Assembly: GCA_027493625.1 (NCBI GenBank)
Contig: JAOSKM010000003.1
Span: 124,001 to 188,000, forward strand
Source of the DNA: Planctomycetota bacterium
GTDB lineage: Bacteria; Planctomycetota; UBA8742; UBA2392
Direction: 5' to 3'
Length of the DNA stretch: 64,000 bases
Shown here: piece after piece, positions 34,384 through 44,430 of the stretch
How positions within the stretch are numbered: the stretch's first letter is position 1
Layout of the letters: each line of letters begins with the position of its first letter
Notes under the pieces: generated by a model
Databases searched by the model: none
Told to the model about the DNA's origin: nothing
What the model saw: the letters and a program-made list of their open reading frames with translations, nothing else
Made by a program: the position numbers and the translations under genes

Positions 34384-35193
34384 ATGGCCGAAGCCAAGCC
34401 GATCTCGAAGCCGCTCAACATCCTGCGCTGGAGCTGGGGGATATTTCTCGTTTCGCTGCTGCTGTTCAGCATCGTGATGGCGAGCTGGGGCGACCTGCGT
34501 GAGGGCCTGATGCTGAAGGTGCTCGACGACCGCTACGTCAAGAGTTTCACCTTCCAGGCCCCGGAAGGCGCCAAGCTGTGGGTCGGCAGCCAGTACCTGG
34601 GTGTGGCCGAGCCGCACCCGCTGGCAGCAAACGAGCCCGCCGACTCCGACACCAAAGTCGAAGGCCTGTCGGTGCTGCTGCCGCGCGTGTACCTGTACGA
34701 GCCGCAACTGATGGAAAACTCGGTCGAGTGCGAGCCGACCACCCCCTCCGCTGAACTGCTGAAACAGCTTGCGCCGGATGCCAAGCTGCTGTGGGCCGAA
34801 CGCGACAGCCTGGCCGAGGCCGGCTTCTTTCCGGCACTGCTGCAGCACGACGACGGCCGCCTCGACCTGGTGAACCTGTGCCGCGTGGACTGGCCGAAAC
34901 ACGAGGGCGGCTTCACGCGCCGCGCCTTCCTGCTGCGCATGATCGTGGAGGACTCGCACACCTGCCGCCTGCAGCGCACGGAACTGTGGAGCGACCAGCT
35001 GTACGCCGACGATGGCGGATTCTGGGCCAAGCGCGAGCAGTGGGACGACTACCCGCCGCGCCTGTCCGGCCAGAGCAAGACCGTGTGGCGCTGGTTCGTA
35101 ACGCCCGATGGCAAAGACGCCGACTGGCTGAAAAGCCACGTAGCAGGCGAGTTTGAAGAAATCCGCTGGTTCAAGCTATCCGAAAAGAAGTAG
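34384..35193 (+). CDS. Membrane-anchored protein of unknown function
   Basis: 269 residues; a short cytoplasmic N-terminus, one helix (about 18-36, WGIFLVSLLLFSIVMASW) and a large extracytoplasmic domain with two well-separated Cys-containing blocks (ENSVECEPTTP, VNLCRVDWP, SHTCRLQRTEL). I recognise no family. Divergent from fetA, followed by a hairpin-rich gap. Confidence 0.7.
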   Translation: MAEAKPISKPLNILRWSWGIFLVSLLLFSIVMASWGDLREGLMLKVLDDRYVKSFTFQAPEGAKLWVGSQYLGVAEPHPLAANEPADSDTKVEGLSVLLPRVYLYEPQLMENSVECEPTTPSAELLKQLAPDAKLLWAERDSLAEAGFFPALLQHDDGRLDLVNLCRVDWPKHEGGFTRRAFLLRMIVEDSHTCRLQRTELWSDQLYADDGGFWAKREQWDDYPPRLSGQSKTVWRWFVTPDGKDADWLKSHVAGEFEEIRWFKLSEKK

Positions 35194-35224
35194 CGCCACG
35201 GCGCAAGGCAGGCAGGCTGGAAGC

Positions 35225-35585
35225 CCAATACTGCGGGGTTAAGGGGCACACTCGTCGCTTTGGCTCTTTTTGGCGCGGAGCGCCTTCACAGTGGAAGCCC
35301 CCACCGAGCGCCTCCGGCGTTCGGTGGGGGTTGTCGGCGCAAGAAGTAATCCAGGCGCGGAGCGCCGACACACTCGCGGCGCTTGCCGCGAGAACGATCC
35401 GGCCGCAAGCGGCCTTTGTGCCGGCGCTCCGCGCCTCGTCAAACTCTTGCCGAGTTAACCCCCAGCTTACGCTGGGGGCTAACCTTGTGGGCCTGCTCCG
35501 CAGGCCTGAAAGGCAACTACCGCCTTCTCGAGTACGCGACAGGGGGCTGGAAGCCCGCCCCACATTGCGGGCGGGTCGCCCGCGT
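35225..35585. repeat. Hairpin-rich intergenic repeat region
   Basis: The 395-bp gap between two convergent genes holds several GC-rich palindromes: CCCCCACCGAGCGCC/GGCGTTCGGTGGGGG at about 35298-35330, GGCCGCAAGCGGCC near 35401, and CCCCCAGC-TTAC-GCTGGGGG at 35459-35478. Short frames here are artefacts. Some of these hairpins may act as terminators for the flanking genes; no T-tracts were seen. Confidence 0.65.
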
Positions 35586-35588
35586 TCC

Positions 35589-36131
35589 TTAGCGGCCTAA
35601 ATCTTTGCGGGTGAACAGGGCTTCGAACTCGTAGCCGGCGGCCTTCAGCTTCTCGGTGGCGCCGGACTGGCGGTCCACCAGGCACAGGATCTTCACGATC
35701 TCGGGTTGGTACTGGGTCTTCATGCCCTCGATGGCCTTGAGCGCGCTGCCGCCGGAAGTCACCACGTCCTCGATCAGCACCACGCGCTCGCCGGGCTTCA
35801 GGTCTGGGCCTTCTACCCAGCGCTGCATGCCGTGGCCCTTGGCTTCTTTACGAATCAGGAAACCCTTCAGGTGCGCGCCCTCGGCCGCGGCCGCCATCAG
35901 GATGCCCGCCACGATCGGGTCCGCGCCCATGGTGGGGCCGCCCACGGCCGTGACCTCCCACTGCTTGATGCGCGCCCACATCAGCTGCGCCGTAAGCTGC
36001 AGGCCGCGCGAATCCAGTGTGGTCTGGCGGCCGTCGATGTAGAAGTCGGACTTGGCGCCGCTGGCGAGGGTAACGGTGCCCTCAGCCACGGTGCTCTTCA
36101 CCAGTTGCATCAGTTCGTCGCGCGCGGTCAT
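35589..36131 (-). CDS. pyrE: Orotate phosphoribosyltransferase
   Basis: 180 residues. The PRPP-binding loop is RVVLIEDVVTSGGSALKAIE and the flexible catalytic loop is IRKEAKGHGMQRWVEG. It converts orotate and PRPP to OMP in pyrimidine synthesis. ATG 36131 (MTARDELMQL) has GGAGGAA upstream; a TTG six codons earlier is open but less likely. Confidence 0.93.
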   Translation of the reverse strand: MTARDELMQLVKSTVAEGTVTLASGAKSDFYIDGRQTTLDSRGLQLTAQLMWARIKQWEVTAVGGPTMGADPIVAGILMAAAAEGAHLKGFLIRKEAKGHGMQRWVEGPDLKPGERVVLIEDVVTSGGSALKAIEGMKTQYQPEIVKILCLVDRQSGATEKLKAAGYEFEALFTRKDLGR

Positions 36132-36179
36132 GGCGTTCCTCCGCGGCAAGGCTTACCTCAAGCACGGCCAAGCGCAAGA

Positions 36180-36310
36180 GGCGTCCGGCGGGTTATCCAC
36201 CAAGTACACGAAGTTCACGAAGAACGGCTGGCATCGCGCAGAGACTGCGGAGTACGCAGAGAAACGGAAACAACCTCTGCGTTCTCTGTGCTCTCCGTGC
36301 GCGACCGCTG
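36180..36310. repeat. Dispersed-repeat-like intergenic text
   Basis: Contains CACGAAGTTCACGAAGAA and CAGAGACTGCGGAGTACGCAGAG facing CTCTGCGTTCTCTGTG, an imperfect inverted repeat like the one at 20.5-20.9 kb. It occupies most of the gap between ribF and pyrE. No gene seen. Confidence 0.55.
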
Positions 36311-36316
36311 TTGCAG

Positions 36317-37282
36317 CTACTCGTATTCTTCGGCCTGGGCGCGTTGGCGGATTTCGGCGACGTCGCGGGCGAGCTGCTGTTGCAGCTCTGGCAGGCCGCT
36401 GAACTTCTGCTCATTGCGCACATGGAACAGGAATTCGACCTCGATCTCTTTGCCGTAGAGGTCGCCCTCGAAATCCAGCAGGTGCACCTCCAGCAGCGGC
36501 TCACGTCTTGACGGGTCAACGGTCGGGCGCGTGCCGATGTTGGCCGCGCCCAGGAACCACCGGCCGTCGCTCTTCACCCGCACGCCGTATGCGCCCTGCG
36601 GCGGGTAGGCCAGGCCCTTCAGCGCGATGTTCGCCGTGGGGAAGCCTATGGTGCGGCCGCGCCTGTCGCCCTCGATCACCGTGCCCACGATGCTGTAGGC
36701 GCGCCCCAGCATCTTGCGCGCCCACAGGAAGTCGCCGTTGGCGATGTGCTTGCGGATCGCGCTGCTGGACATGGCCTCGCCGCTGACCTCGATGCGTTCG
36801 CCCTCGCGCACCTCGATGCCCAGCCCGCCGCCGATCCCGCGCAGCACCTCGAAGGTTCCCTCGCCGTCCTTGCCGATGCGGTTGTTGAAGCCGACCAGCA
36901 TGGCGCGCGCGCCGACCTGGCCGACGATGCAGTCGCGCACGAACTGCTCGGCGCTCTTGGTGCGCAGGTTTTCATCGAAGTCGAGCATCACGATGGCGTC
37001 CACGCCGGCCTTGCTGAGCAGGCTGGCCTTGTGCTCGGCGGTGTTCAGCGACGGGATCTCGATGTTCAGCATGTACTCGCGCGGGTGGCGGCGGAAGGTG
37101 ACCACCACGGCAGGCGCGTGCTCACGGCGGGCCCATTCCACCAGCTCGGCCAGCAGGTACTGGTGGCCCAGGTGCACGCCGTCGAAGCTGCCGACGCTGA
37201 CCACCGGGCGCAACTCGGCCAGGCGCGCGCCTTCGCGCTGGAACTGCTCGAAACCGCCATAGACGTGGGCTCGGTGGGGCAA
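36317..37282 (-). CDS. ribF: Bifunctional riboflavin kinase / FAD synthetase
   Basis: 321 residues. The N-terminal FAD synthetase domain has SVGSFDGVHLGHQYLL (nucleotidyl-transferase HxGH-like) and SSSAIRKHI; the C-terminal kinase domain (about 195-315) has GRTIGFPTANI and GAYGVRV. It makes FMN and FAD from riboflavin. A TTG start at 37282 follows the upstream lipoprotein stop by 2 nt; downstream starts would cut into the domain. Confidence 0.93.
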   Translation of the reverse strand: MPHRAHVYGGFEQFQREGARLAELRPVVSVGSFDGVHLGHQYLLAELVEWARREHAPAVVVTFRRHPREYMLNIEIPSLNTAEHKASLLSKAGVDAIVMLDFDENLRTKSAEQFVRDCIVGQVGARAMLVGFNNRIGKDGEGTFEVLRGIGGGLGIEVREGERIEVSGEAMSSSAIRKHIANGDFLWARKMLGRAYSIVGTVIEGDRRGRTIGFPTANIALKGLAYPPQGAYGVRVKSDGRWFLGAANIGTRPTVDPSRREPLLEVHLLDFEGDLYGKEIEVEFLFHVRNEQKFSGLPELQQQLARDVAEIRQRAQAEEYE

Positions 37283-37284
37283 GG

Positions 37285-37920
37285 CTAGCGCTGTTTATGG
37301 ATTCGTTTGGTGTCGCCCTCGCCGAAGCCGGCCTCGCCGCGGGGCAACGCCCCGGCGATGGCCTGCATCAGCACGGCCTGGCATTCGTTGAACAGTTTGG
37401 CGCGGTCCTTGTCGATCAGGTGCTCGGTGTCGCGCCGTGCGAAGTAGCTGGTGTTGACCTTGCCATCCTTGATCTGCTCGACGGCGATGATGCGTGTGGT
37501 GCGGTCTTCGCGGTCGGCCCGGGCGACCGGGTCGTCGCCCATGATGTTCACGCTGCTGCCGGCAGCGAAGAAGCCCAGTTCCTTGAAGATCTTCAGCAGG
37601 TCGTAGGCGTCGGCGTTGTAGAGGAAGCGCTCTTCCTTCTTCATGCGGTGGTCGGGCAGTCCCGCGTAGAAGCTGTGGCTGCGGTTGACCAGGGTATGGC
37701 GCAACTCCTCCTGCTCGACCTGGCGTCCGCCGGCGCCGGGCACCAGCATGTTCTTCACGTAGTAGTAGACGCGCACGTCCCCCGTGACCTCGTAGGCCTG
37801 GCGCTCGATCTCGTCGCCTTCGGAATTCGGGTCGATGCCGTCGGTTGAGCCGCCGCCACTGGTGCCGGTGCTCGCGCAGGCCGTCAGCAGCAGAAGAAGC
37901 AGGAATGCCAGATAGCGCAT
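37285..37920 (-). CDS. Lipoprotein of unknown function
   Basis: 211 residues. Lipoprotein signal MRYLAFLLLLLLTACAST (lipobox Cys about 15), Gly/Ser-rich linker, then an alpha/beta domain with VYYYVKNMLVPG and LYNADAYDLLKIFKELGFF. No recognised family. In line with ribF, so probably cotranscribed. Confidence 0.72.
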   Translation of the reverse strand: MRYLAFLLLLLLTACASTGTSGGGSTDGIDPNSEGDEIERQAYEVTGDVRVYYYVKNMLVPGAGGRQVEQEELRHTLVNRSHSFYAGLPDHRMKKEERFLYNADAYDLLKIFKELGFFAAGSSVNIMGDDPVARADREDRTTRIIAVEQIKDGKVNTSYFARRDTEHLIDKDRAKLFNECQAVLMQAIAGALPRGEAGFGEGDTKRIHKQR

Positions 37921-37950
37921 GTACGTGCCGCCTGAGGGGAAGCCGGGGTG

Positions 37951-38850
37951 CTAGAATATACCCAGCCGCGCCAGGTAGTCGCTGCCGTAGCGCAGCTTGG
38001 TGCCCTTGTCGTCGTCCACCACCATAACGCGGACGGTGCCCTGCGCCAACTCCGGGGCGAGCTGTCCGAAATCTATTTCACCCAGGCCGGGGGCCTGCTC
38101 GCCGTGGCCGCCCAGCATGTCCTCAAGGTACACGCCCTTGAGACGCTGACTGAAACGGTGGATCCAGTCGCGCCCGTCCGGCCCGCCCAGCTTGTGCAGG
38201 ATCGCCACGCTGCTGGTGCAGTGCCAGTAGCCGACGTTCCTTGCGTCATCGAACACGTGCTGCATGCGCGCCGGCTGCAGCAGGCCGAAGGGGCTTTCCG
38301 GCGGCAGCAGGCAGACCTGCAGGGGCGCTACCGCGCGCGTAACGGCGTGCAGGCTGCGGCAGAAGCGGTCCAGCTGCTGCTCGGCCGCGGCTTCGTCGAT
38401 GCGGGCGATCTCGGCCACGCGCTCGCGCATGGCGTCGTCGCAGTCCTCGCAATCGAGCAGTTCATCGAGCTGCAACTGGCGCTCGTTCAGGTTGGGCGCC
38501 TGCAGGTAGCCGCCCTCGAGCACGAGGAACTGCGGCTTGAGGGGCGCCAGCTGCTCGGCGGTCTGGATCACCATTTCCGCCGAGCGTTGCGCGATCTGCA
38601 CGTCAAGCGCCCCCAGCTTGGCATAGCCGGGGCGGCGCGTGACGAAGGCCGAGTGGCGGTCTTCGCGCAGGCGCAGGCCGGTGACGCCCACGCGGTGATC
38701 CTGCAGCGCGTGCGCGATACGCCCCAGGGGCGCCTGCGGGTTGGTGACGCTTAGGTCGAACTTGTCGAAGCCGAGCTCCTGTCCCATGCGCACGCGCTTG
38801 AGCAGGGCGTCGAGCCCGCCGCCATCGAGCCTGACGGTGATCGCTTTCAT
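37951..38850 (-). CDS. Sugar-phosphate isomerase/epimerase-like TIM-barrel protein
   Basis: 299 residues. The frame stays open upstream to 39318 through tRNA and repeat DNA, but the natural start is ATG 38850 (MKAITVRLDGGGLDALLKRV). The fold resembles xylose-isomerase-like TIM barrels (FLVLEGGYLQ, VGYWHCTSSVAILHKLGG, RLKGVYLEDMLGG, QGTVRVMVVDD); possible metal ligands are the Glu, His and Asp of these strands. Substrate unknown. Confidence 0.65.
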   Translation of the reverse strand: MKAITVRLDGGGLDALLKRVRMGQELGFDKFDLSVTNPQAPLGRIAHALQDHRVGVTGLRLREDRHSAFVTRRPGYAKLGALDVQIAQRSAEMVIQTAEQLAPLKPQFLVLEGGYLQAPNLNERQLQLDELLDCEDCDDAMRERVAEIARIDEAAAEQQLDRFCRSLHAVTRAVAPLQVCLLPPESPFGLLQPARMQHVFDDARNVGYWHCTSSVAILHKLGGPDGRDWIHRFSQRLKGVYLEDMLGGHGEQAPGLGEIDFGQLAPELAQGTVRVMVVDDDKGTKLRYGSDYLARLGIF

Positions 38851-38963
38851 GGGATCAAGGCTAACAAGGGCCGGGTTGCGGTCAAACGGGAAGCCTTGTG
38901 TGTAGCGGTTTTGGGCGCGCCACCCGTTGCGCGGAACAACCGCCTTGTTACTCTTCGCGCGAT

Positions 38964-39038
38964 TGGCCCGTGGTGTAATTGGTAACACAGCGGTTTTTGG
39001 TACCGTTATTCGGGGTTCGAGTCCCTGCGGGCCAACCA
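38964..39038 (+). tRNA. tRNA-Gln (anticodon TTG)
   Basis: A full cloverleaf can be drawn: acceptor TGGCCCG/CGGGCCA, D arm GTGT...ACAC, anticodon arm GCGGT-TTTTGGT-ACCGT with anticodon TTG, four-base variable loop, T arm with GTTCGAGT, discriminator A and an encoded CCA. A terminator follows at 39049-39078. Read as Gln for codon CAA. Confidence 0.93.
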
Positions 39039-39264
39039 GCTTGAAGCACCGCCCGCGAAATAAGACGCGGGCGGTTTTCGTTCCAGCGACCACCTCGAAC
39101 CCGAGGCGCGCTTCCGCCTGCGCCAAGGCTTCGGCGGACAAGCCGCGCGCGCCGCTCCGCAATGCTCCGCTGTCAAACGCCTGCGGCGTTTGAGGTTCGA
39201 GTCCCTGCGGGCCAACCAGCTTGAAGCACCGCCCGCGAAATAAGACGCGGGCGGTTTTCGTTCC
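39014..39264. repeat. 71-bp direct repeat: tRNA-Gln 3' end plus terminator duplicated
   Basis: 39014-39084 and 39194-39264 are identical by eye over 71 bp. Each contains the T-arm and 3' acceptor of tRNA-Gln (from GGTTCGAGTCCC), its CCA and the whole terminator. The 109 bp between them are not tRNA-like and carry repeat text (CGCCAAGGCTTCGGCGG). It could be a scar of a tRNA-targeting integration (att-type duplication) or a local duplication. Confidence 0.88.
39049..39078 (+). terminator. Rho-independent terminator of tRNA-Gln (second copy at 39229-39258)
   Basis: Stem CCGCCCGCG / CGCGGGCGG with an 8-nt AAATAAGA loop and TTTT. An identical hairpin stands 180 bp downstream in the duplicated segment. 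Confidence 0.9.
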
Positions 39265-39463
39265 GGCGTGTTGTGGCACGGGCGAGGCGTCCATGCCACG
39301 GTCGCGCGGACGTGACACCCGCGCTCATTGCCCCTTTGCCGTATTGCGCAGGCGCCTTGGCGTTTTGCCGTTGCGGGCACTCCTTGTAACGAACCCCTGC
39401 CGCGGGACCGCTGCCTTCCTCTATAATCCAGCATCCCCAGGGCACCCCGGCCCGGAGTTCTTC

Positions 39464-42400
39464 ATGCGCCAGTCCCGACTGGTTCTCATCCTGCTGCTGC
39501 TGGTGTGCGCCGGCGCGGCCGTGGCATGGCTCATCGTCCAGGGCCCCGGCCACGAAGCTGTCGGCGGCGGGCCGCTCAGTGACCTGCCCGCCAACCTGGA
39601 CCATGCCGCACCCCTCCGCGGCTGCGCGCCACCTGACACCGAGGGCGAACCCGCGACCAACCGCGAAACCACGCCGCGCATGCAGCCGCAGGGCACCAGG
39701 CCTGAACCCCGGCCCCAACGGCCGGTCAAACCCGACGGCACCGAACTTGGCCCCGAAGAATGGCTGATCAAGGGCCGCATCCTGTTCGCCGAGGGCCTGC
39801 CGCTCGACACGGCCACCACATTCGCCGGCGGCTGGCACGAAGTGACGATCAACTTCATGCCGGACGGCAGCGACGGCGAGGTCACCGGTTGCGCGCCTTC
39901 CATCGATCCCGACGGCCGCTTTCACGACGTCTACACGGAATCGGACCTGCCCTTCCCCCTGCGCGACGGCGCCATGCCCCCGGCCGCTGGCAAGTGATCT
40001 GTGACCTCGAAGGCGATGTGCGCAGCATGTGGGACATCGGCGAAGACCTGGGCATCGACCAGCTGCCCGGCCTGGTCAAACCCGGCATCAGCGGGCGAGT
40101 GATCGACTTCGGCGACGTCACGCTGGGCCATGCTGCGTTGTTCGGCGAGACGTGGCTGGTCACCGGGCGCGTGGTGCACAGCTCCGGCAGGGCGGTGGCG
40201 AACTTCGGCCAGATGATGCTGGCCGTGCTGGCGGAAGGCGAGTGTGTAAGCGATTGCTTCCTCAACACCGACCAGCAGGGCCGCTTCTCGGCCCCACTCT
40301 GGGACAACGAAGAGTTGCCCAATGACCCGGCACAATGGAACGCGCGGCTGTTCAACAGCGACGACGCCTACTATGTCGACCGTGGATCGCGCGGCTTCCC
40401 CGTGGCGCTGACGAAGCCGCAAGTGCGCGGCCGCGTCGTTGACTACGGCGAGATCAAGGTGGGCGGCTCGCTGCTGGAGGTCGAGACGGTAATGGAGGGC
40501 ATCCAGCCCGAGCTGCTGCCCGACGGCCGATTGCAGCAGTCACACTGGACCGGTTACTCGGGGCGAACGGCCGAGCTGTACCTGAGTGACGGCTACCACG
40601 ACATGGGCGCGACCCTGTACCCGAGCCCGGCCAAGGTCACGATCTGGCTGCCCGAGGGGCGCTACGAATACAGCGGCATGCTGGACGGCGTCGGTGATTA
40701 CTACCCGATCATCGAGGGGGTGGTGTCGGTGCCCGACGGTCAGGTGGTGCCCTTGAAGCTGCATTTCAAGCGCCACCGCGTGATCCCCCTTGAGCTGCAC
40801 ACTCCCGAGGGAATGGACGTCGGCCGCGCGACCGTGAGCTGGCAGGCGGTGAGAGGCGAGGACGAAGTCATCCATTACGAACAACTGAGCAGCTCGCCAC
40901 CGTTTACAGTGCCGGTGTTCCCGGGCTTGACCACTGAGGTGCGGGTCGAAGCAGAAGGTTTCGCGCCCGTGGAAGGCAGCGCGACCGAGTCGGACGAGAA
41001 GCTGGTGTTCCAGCTGGAGGCAGCGGTCGCGGGCGTGGCCACCCTGCGCATCCAGGTGCCGGAACTGCCAAAGGTCATCGCCGATCGCCCCGAACCAGCC
41101 TTCCTTTCAGTAGTGCGACTCGACACCAGGGGAGTCGTCTGCGGCGTGAAAGTCGGTACTGGCGTGCACGTCGTTCCAGTCCCGGCGGCGGGCGCCTACC
41201 TGGTGCAACTGTTGGGCGGCGGCGATTGGGGCTACCCGGGCGGTGTGCTGTCCGGCCCGGTCGAAGTCACAGTGAAGGACGGCGATGATCTCGCCGTGGT
41301 GCTGGCGGCGATCGGGCCGCCGCCCTGGCCGTTCGAGGCGGGCGGCTATGTTTCGAACATCCGCTGCGCCGGCCGGTGGATCTCGCTGGACACGGAAGTG
41401 CTGATCGGCGAGGGCAGCGGCACTCTGGACGCCACCTTTGTCACGGGGCAGGAGTTGACCCTGACCGCGCCGCCGGTGGCGATCCCCGACGGCGACCAGC
41501 GCATCCCCCTGAGCGTAGCGGTCCCCAGCGTGGACGGGGAGATGCTGTCGGTCAGCCTTGAGCTGGAGGCGCGCATTGAGGTGCGCGTCAAGCGCCAGGG
41601 CAAGCCGGTCACGGACTTCCGGGCCAGTGTGGACGAGCTCAATGGGCGCACATCCACCACTGCTGACGCCCGTGAAGGCGCAGTCCTGCTGTGGGCGCCG
41701 CCGGGCGCAGCCACGGTCACGACGAACCTGCTGGGGTTCGCCTTCAGCCGGGAAGTCGAGGTCAGCCGCGGCAGCCTGACGCGGGTGGACTTCAATCTTG
41801 ATGCCGTGCGCGTCGAGTTCGACCTGGGCGGCGAAAACTATTACCCCGATTCAAGCAGTGACGTGCCCCCGCCTTGGCGCGTGTTCCTGCTCAGCGACGA
41901 CACCGAGCAGGAGATGTACGAGCTGTGGAACGACCAGGTGCTGCTGATGAATCCCGGCCGTTATCGCCTGGTGCCCAGCTACGGAGACCCGGGCCTGGCC
42001 TTTGAGCTCGACATCAGCGACGGCACGGACCGCGTCGTCAGTCTGCCCGAGCTGCCGCCACTTAGGCTGCACTCGGTGCGGCTCAAGTTCGACACCTCGA
42101 AGTTCGGCGAGCAGTGGTTCAACGCGGACATCAGCACCTGCCCGGCCTCGCGACTGGTAAAGGCGGTCCCGTACAGCTCGTTCAGTTGGATCCAGACCCG
42201 CGCGGTGCCCGACGGTATCGAGTTGCTTGACGTTCCCGCCGGCACCGAGCTGGTGGTGAGCGGCTCGATCTGGCTGGAGCGCGGCGACCGCGAGGAAACC
42301 TGGCTGCTCAAGCCGTTCCGCCTCAAGGTCAGCGCCGAGGGCGAAGTCGTGAACTGCACCTGGGTGCGCGGCGTGCAGAAGGACGAGGCATGGTGGGAGC

Positions 42401-42647
42401 TGCAGGTGTACAACGTCTCGCTGCTGCCGGGACTCCTGTTCCCGCTGCATAACCAGGACACCCTGTTCCCCGGCCGCCAGGAGCTGGTGTTCGCCGGGGC
42501 CGGCGGCGTGGAGGTCGTGCGCGAATGGATCGATGTGCCGGCCGACGCCGAGAGTTTCGACATTCCGGCAACCCTGCGCGCCACCCTGGAAACCAAGGAG
42601 CTGCTGACGCCCAAACAGCCCGAAGAGATGCCCCCGACGACGAGTAG
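39464..42647 (+). CDS. Large secreted or membrane-anchored beta-domain protein, frameshifted
   Basis: About 1,060 residues. The N-terminal anchor is LVLILLLLVCAGAAVAWLIV, then a Pro/Arg-rich linker and a long series of beta-rich segments resembling carboxypeptidase-regulatory-like or Ig-like folds (IEVRVKRQGKPVTDFRASVD, LKLHFKRHRVIPLELHTPEG). The first frame ends at 39997, while the main body is in another phase; the join is the C5 run at 39976-39980. A second shift in the C5 run at 42631-42635 would end the protein at TAG 42647, rather than running 150 bp into the convergent sulfatase. No catalytic motif seen. Confidence 0.65.
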
Positions 42648-42655
42648 CGGCGCGG

Positions 42656-44430
42656 TCAATTCCCGCCATCCAGCAGGTCCTGGATGTGCCAGTACTGGAA
42701 GCGGTGAAAGAGTGCCAGGCGCTCGCGCATCGTGGTTACGATGGCCTCGTCCGCTCCGGGACGCCACGGAGTCAGCAACTCTCCGGAGGACTCGGGGTTG
42801 ATCGTCAGAATCACCCGTCCATCGGTGCAGGACACCCGCAGCGCGTCGATGCACTCTGACTGGAAGACCACGCGTCCCGGCAGCGGAGCCAGCAGCGACG
42901 TGCCCTGCGTCTCCATGGGCTGCAGCCCGCACGCCTGCAGCAGGGTGGGCAGCAGGTCAACGTGTGATGAAACGCCATTGAGCCTCCGTGCCGGGACCCC
43001 CGGCATGCGGATGAGCAATGGAACGTGGTAACTGGAAATCGGCGGGGGCTCGCTCTCGGACACGAGTCCGAAGTAGTTGCCGTGGTCGGCACACAGAATG
43101 AGCGCAGTCTGCTCCCAGTTTCCTGACGCGCGCAGGGAATCGATAAAACGTCCCAGCAACAGGTCCTGATACTGCATCGCCCGTACGTAGCGTTCAGGAC
43201 GCCCGCCACCGCCGTCAGCGCCCGGATACCAGAACGGATGGTGGCTGTTTGAAGGGATCAACAGCAGCAGCGCCCTGCCCCGGTTCTTCAGCCATTCTTC
43301 CGCGTGCGAATACAACTCCTCATCACTGCCCAATGGCAGTGAGGGCAGGTTGCTCAAGCCCAGGCTGTCACGATCCTCCACCGTTTCGAATCCGTTTGCG
43401 TGGAAAAACTCATCCAGGCGGTCATAGCGCCCGGGGAACGAGGTCAATACGCCGGTTTGATAACCTCCACGCGCAAAGGCTGCTCCCATCGAGGGCCAGC
43501 GAGCATCCGGGCGCAGATGGGTTTCGACCTGCGCGGACGGCTGCGGGTACAGGCCAGTCACAATGCTGAAGATTGACTTGGTGCTTTGCGGCGCTGTGGA
43601 CATGTGCTGCGGCGAAACGATGGACTCCGCCGCCAGGGCGCGAAGGTTGGGCATTTCAGCCGGTATGCGATCCGGCCAGCCGAGCGCGGACGACACGCCT
43701 GTTTCCCAGACGATGACCACCACCAGCCGTGGAGGTTCGGCAGGCAGGGTCGGGTCACCCCCGGCGGGGCGCCAAGCAGCGAAGTTTCCGCGAACTCGAG
43801 CTTGTCGGGACGCGGCGGCGCCTGGACGGACGTGCCGCCTGCCACCGACTGCAGCAGCGCGACCCAAGTGTCGCGATCACCGGCGCGGGCAGCAACGGGA
43901 AGCAGGACGGAAACCGCCGCCAGCGCCGCACCTCCCGCCAGCGCCAGGCCGCTGGCGGCCGGTCGCGGCGCCCGCACATGCCGCGCAATCCGCCACCACG
44001 CAGCCCCGACCACAATGCTGCTGCCCAACCACATCGCCGCGGCCTTGAGTAACGAGCCGCTGACAGCGCCGTCCTGCATCGTGGTCCGTATGAACACGAG
44101 GTCGGGCGTCAGCGGGATCAGGCGGATGCCGGCGGGCACACCCAGGGTACCCGCGAGCAACATGCCGGCCAGATTCACACCGAAAACCAGGGCAAAGACC
44201 GCCGCCATGGCGCCGCGCCCCAGGCGGCCTCCGCACCGCAGCAGAGGAAAGACCACGGCGGCCAGCAGCAGCGCCGTCGCGGTCGTTTCCAGCACCGCGC
44301 GCGGGCTCAGCGCGATTGCGCCGAACTTGTACGCGCGGGCCACGATCGAAAACAGCAGATAACAAGCCGGCAGGAACAGCAGCTTCACGCGGCCGAACCA
44401 CGGGCCCGGTTCTTCCCCAGGTTCGATCAT
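42656..44430 (-). CDS. Membrane sulfatase / LTA-synthase-like phosphotransferase, frameshifted near 43760
   Basis: An N-terminal part with about five helices (44430 to about 43760) and a C-terminal alkaline-phosphatase-fold domain (about 43760 to 42656) lie in different frames; a one-base shift in the run read GGGGG on the minus strand (about 43758-43762) joins them into about 590 residues. The enzyme domain shows VVVIVWETG (metal site 1), STAPQSTKSIFSIVTGLYP (nucleophile Thr/Ser), SNSHHPFWYP and LILCADHGNYFG (DHG metal ligands). The layout resembles LTA synthase and phosphoethanolamine transferases. The ATG overlaps the GDPD stop, so both act on phospho-glycerol lipids or glycans together (inference). 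Confidence 0.72.

Noticed and set aside
38964..39264. Two tRNA genes
   Set aside because: The second copy lacks the D arm, anticodon arm and 5' acceptor; only the 3' end is duplicated.
37951..39318. A 455-residue version of the TIM-barrel protein starting at 39318
   Set aside because: Its first 156 codons read antisense through tRNA-Gln and the duplicated terminator; ATG 38850 is the sensible start.
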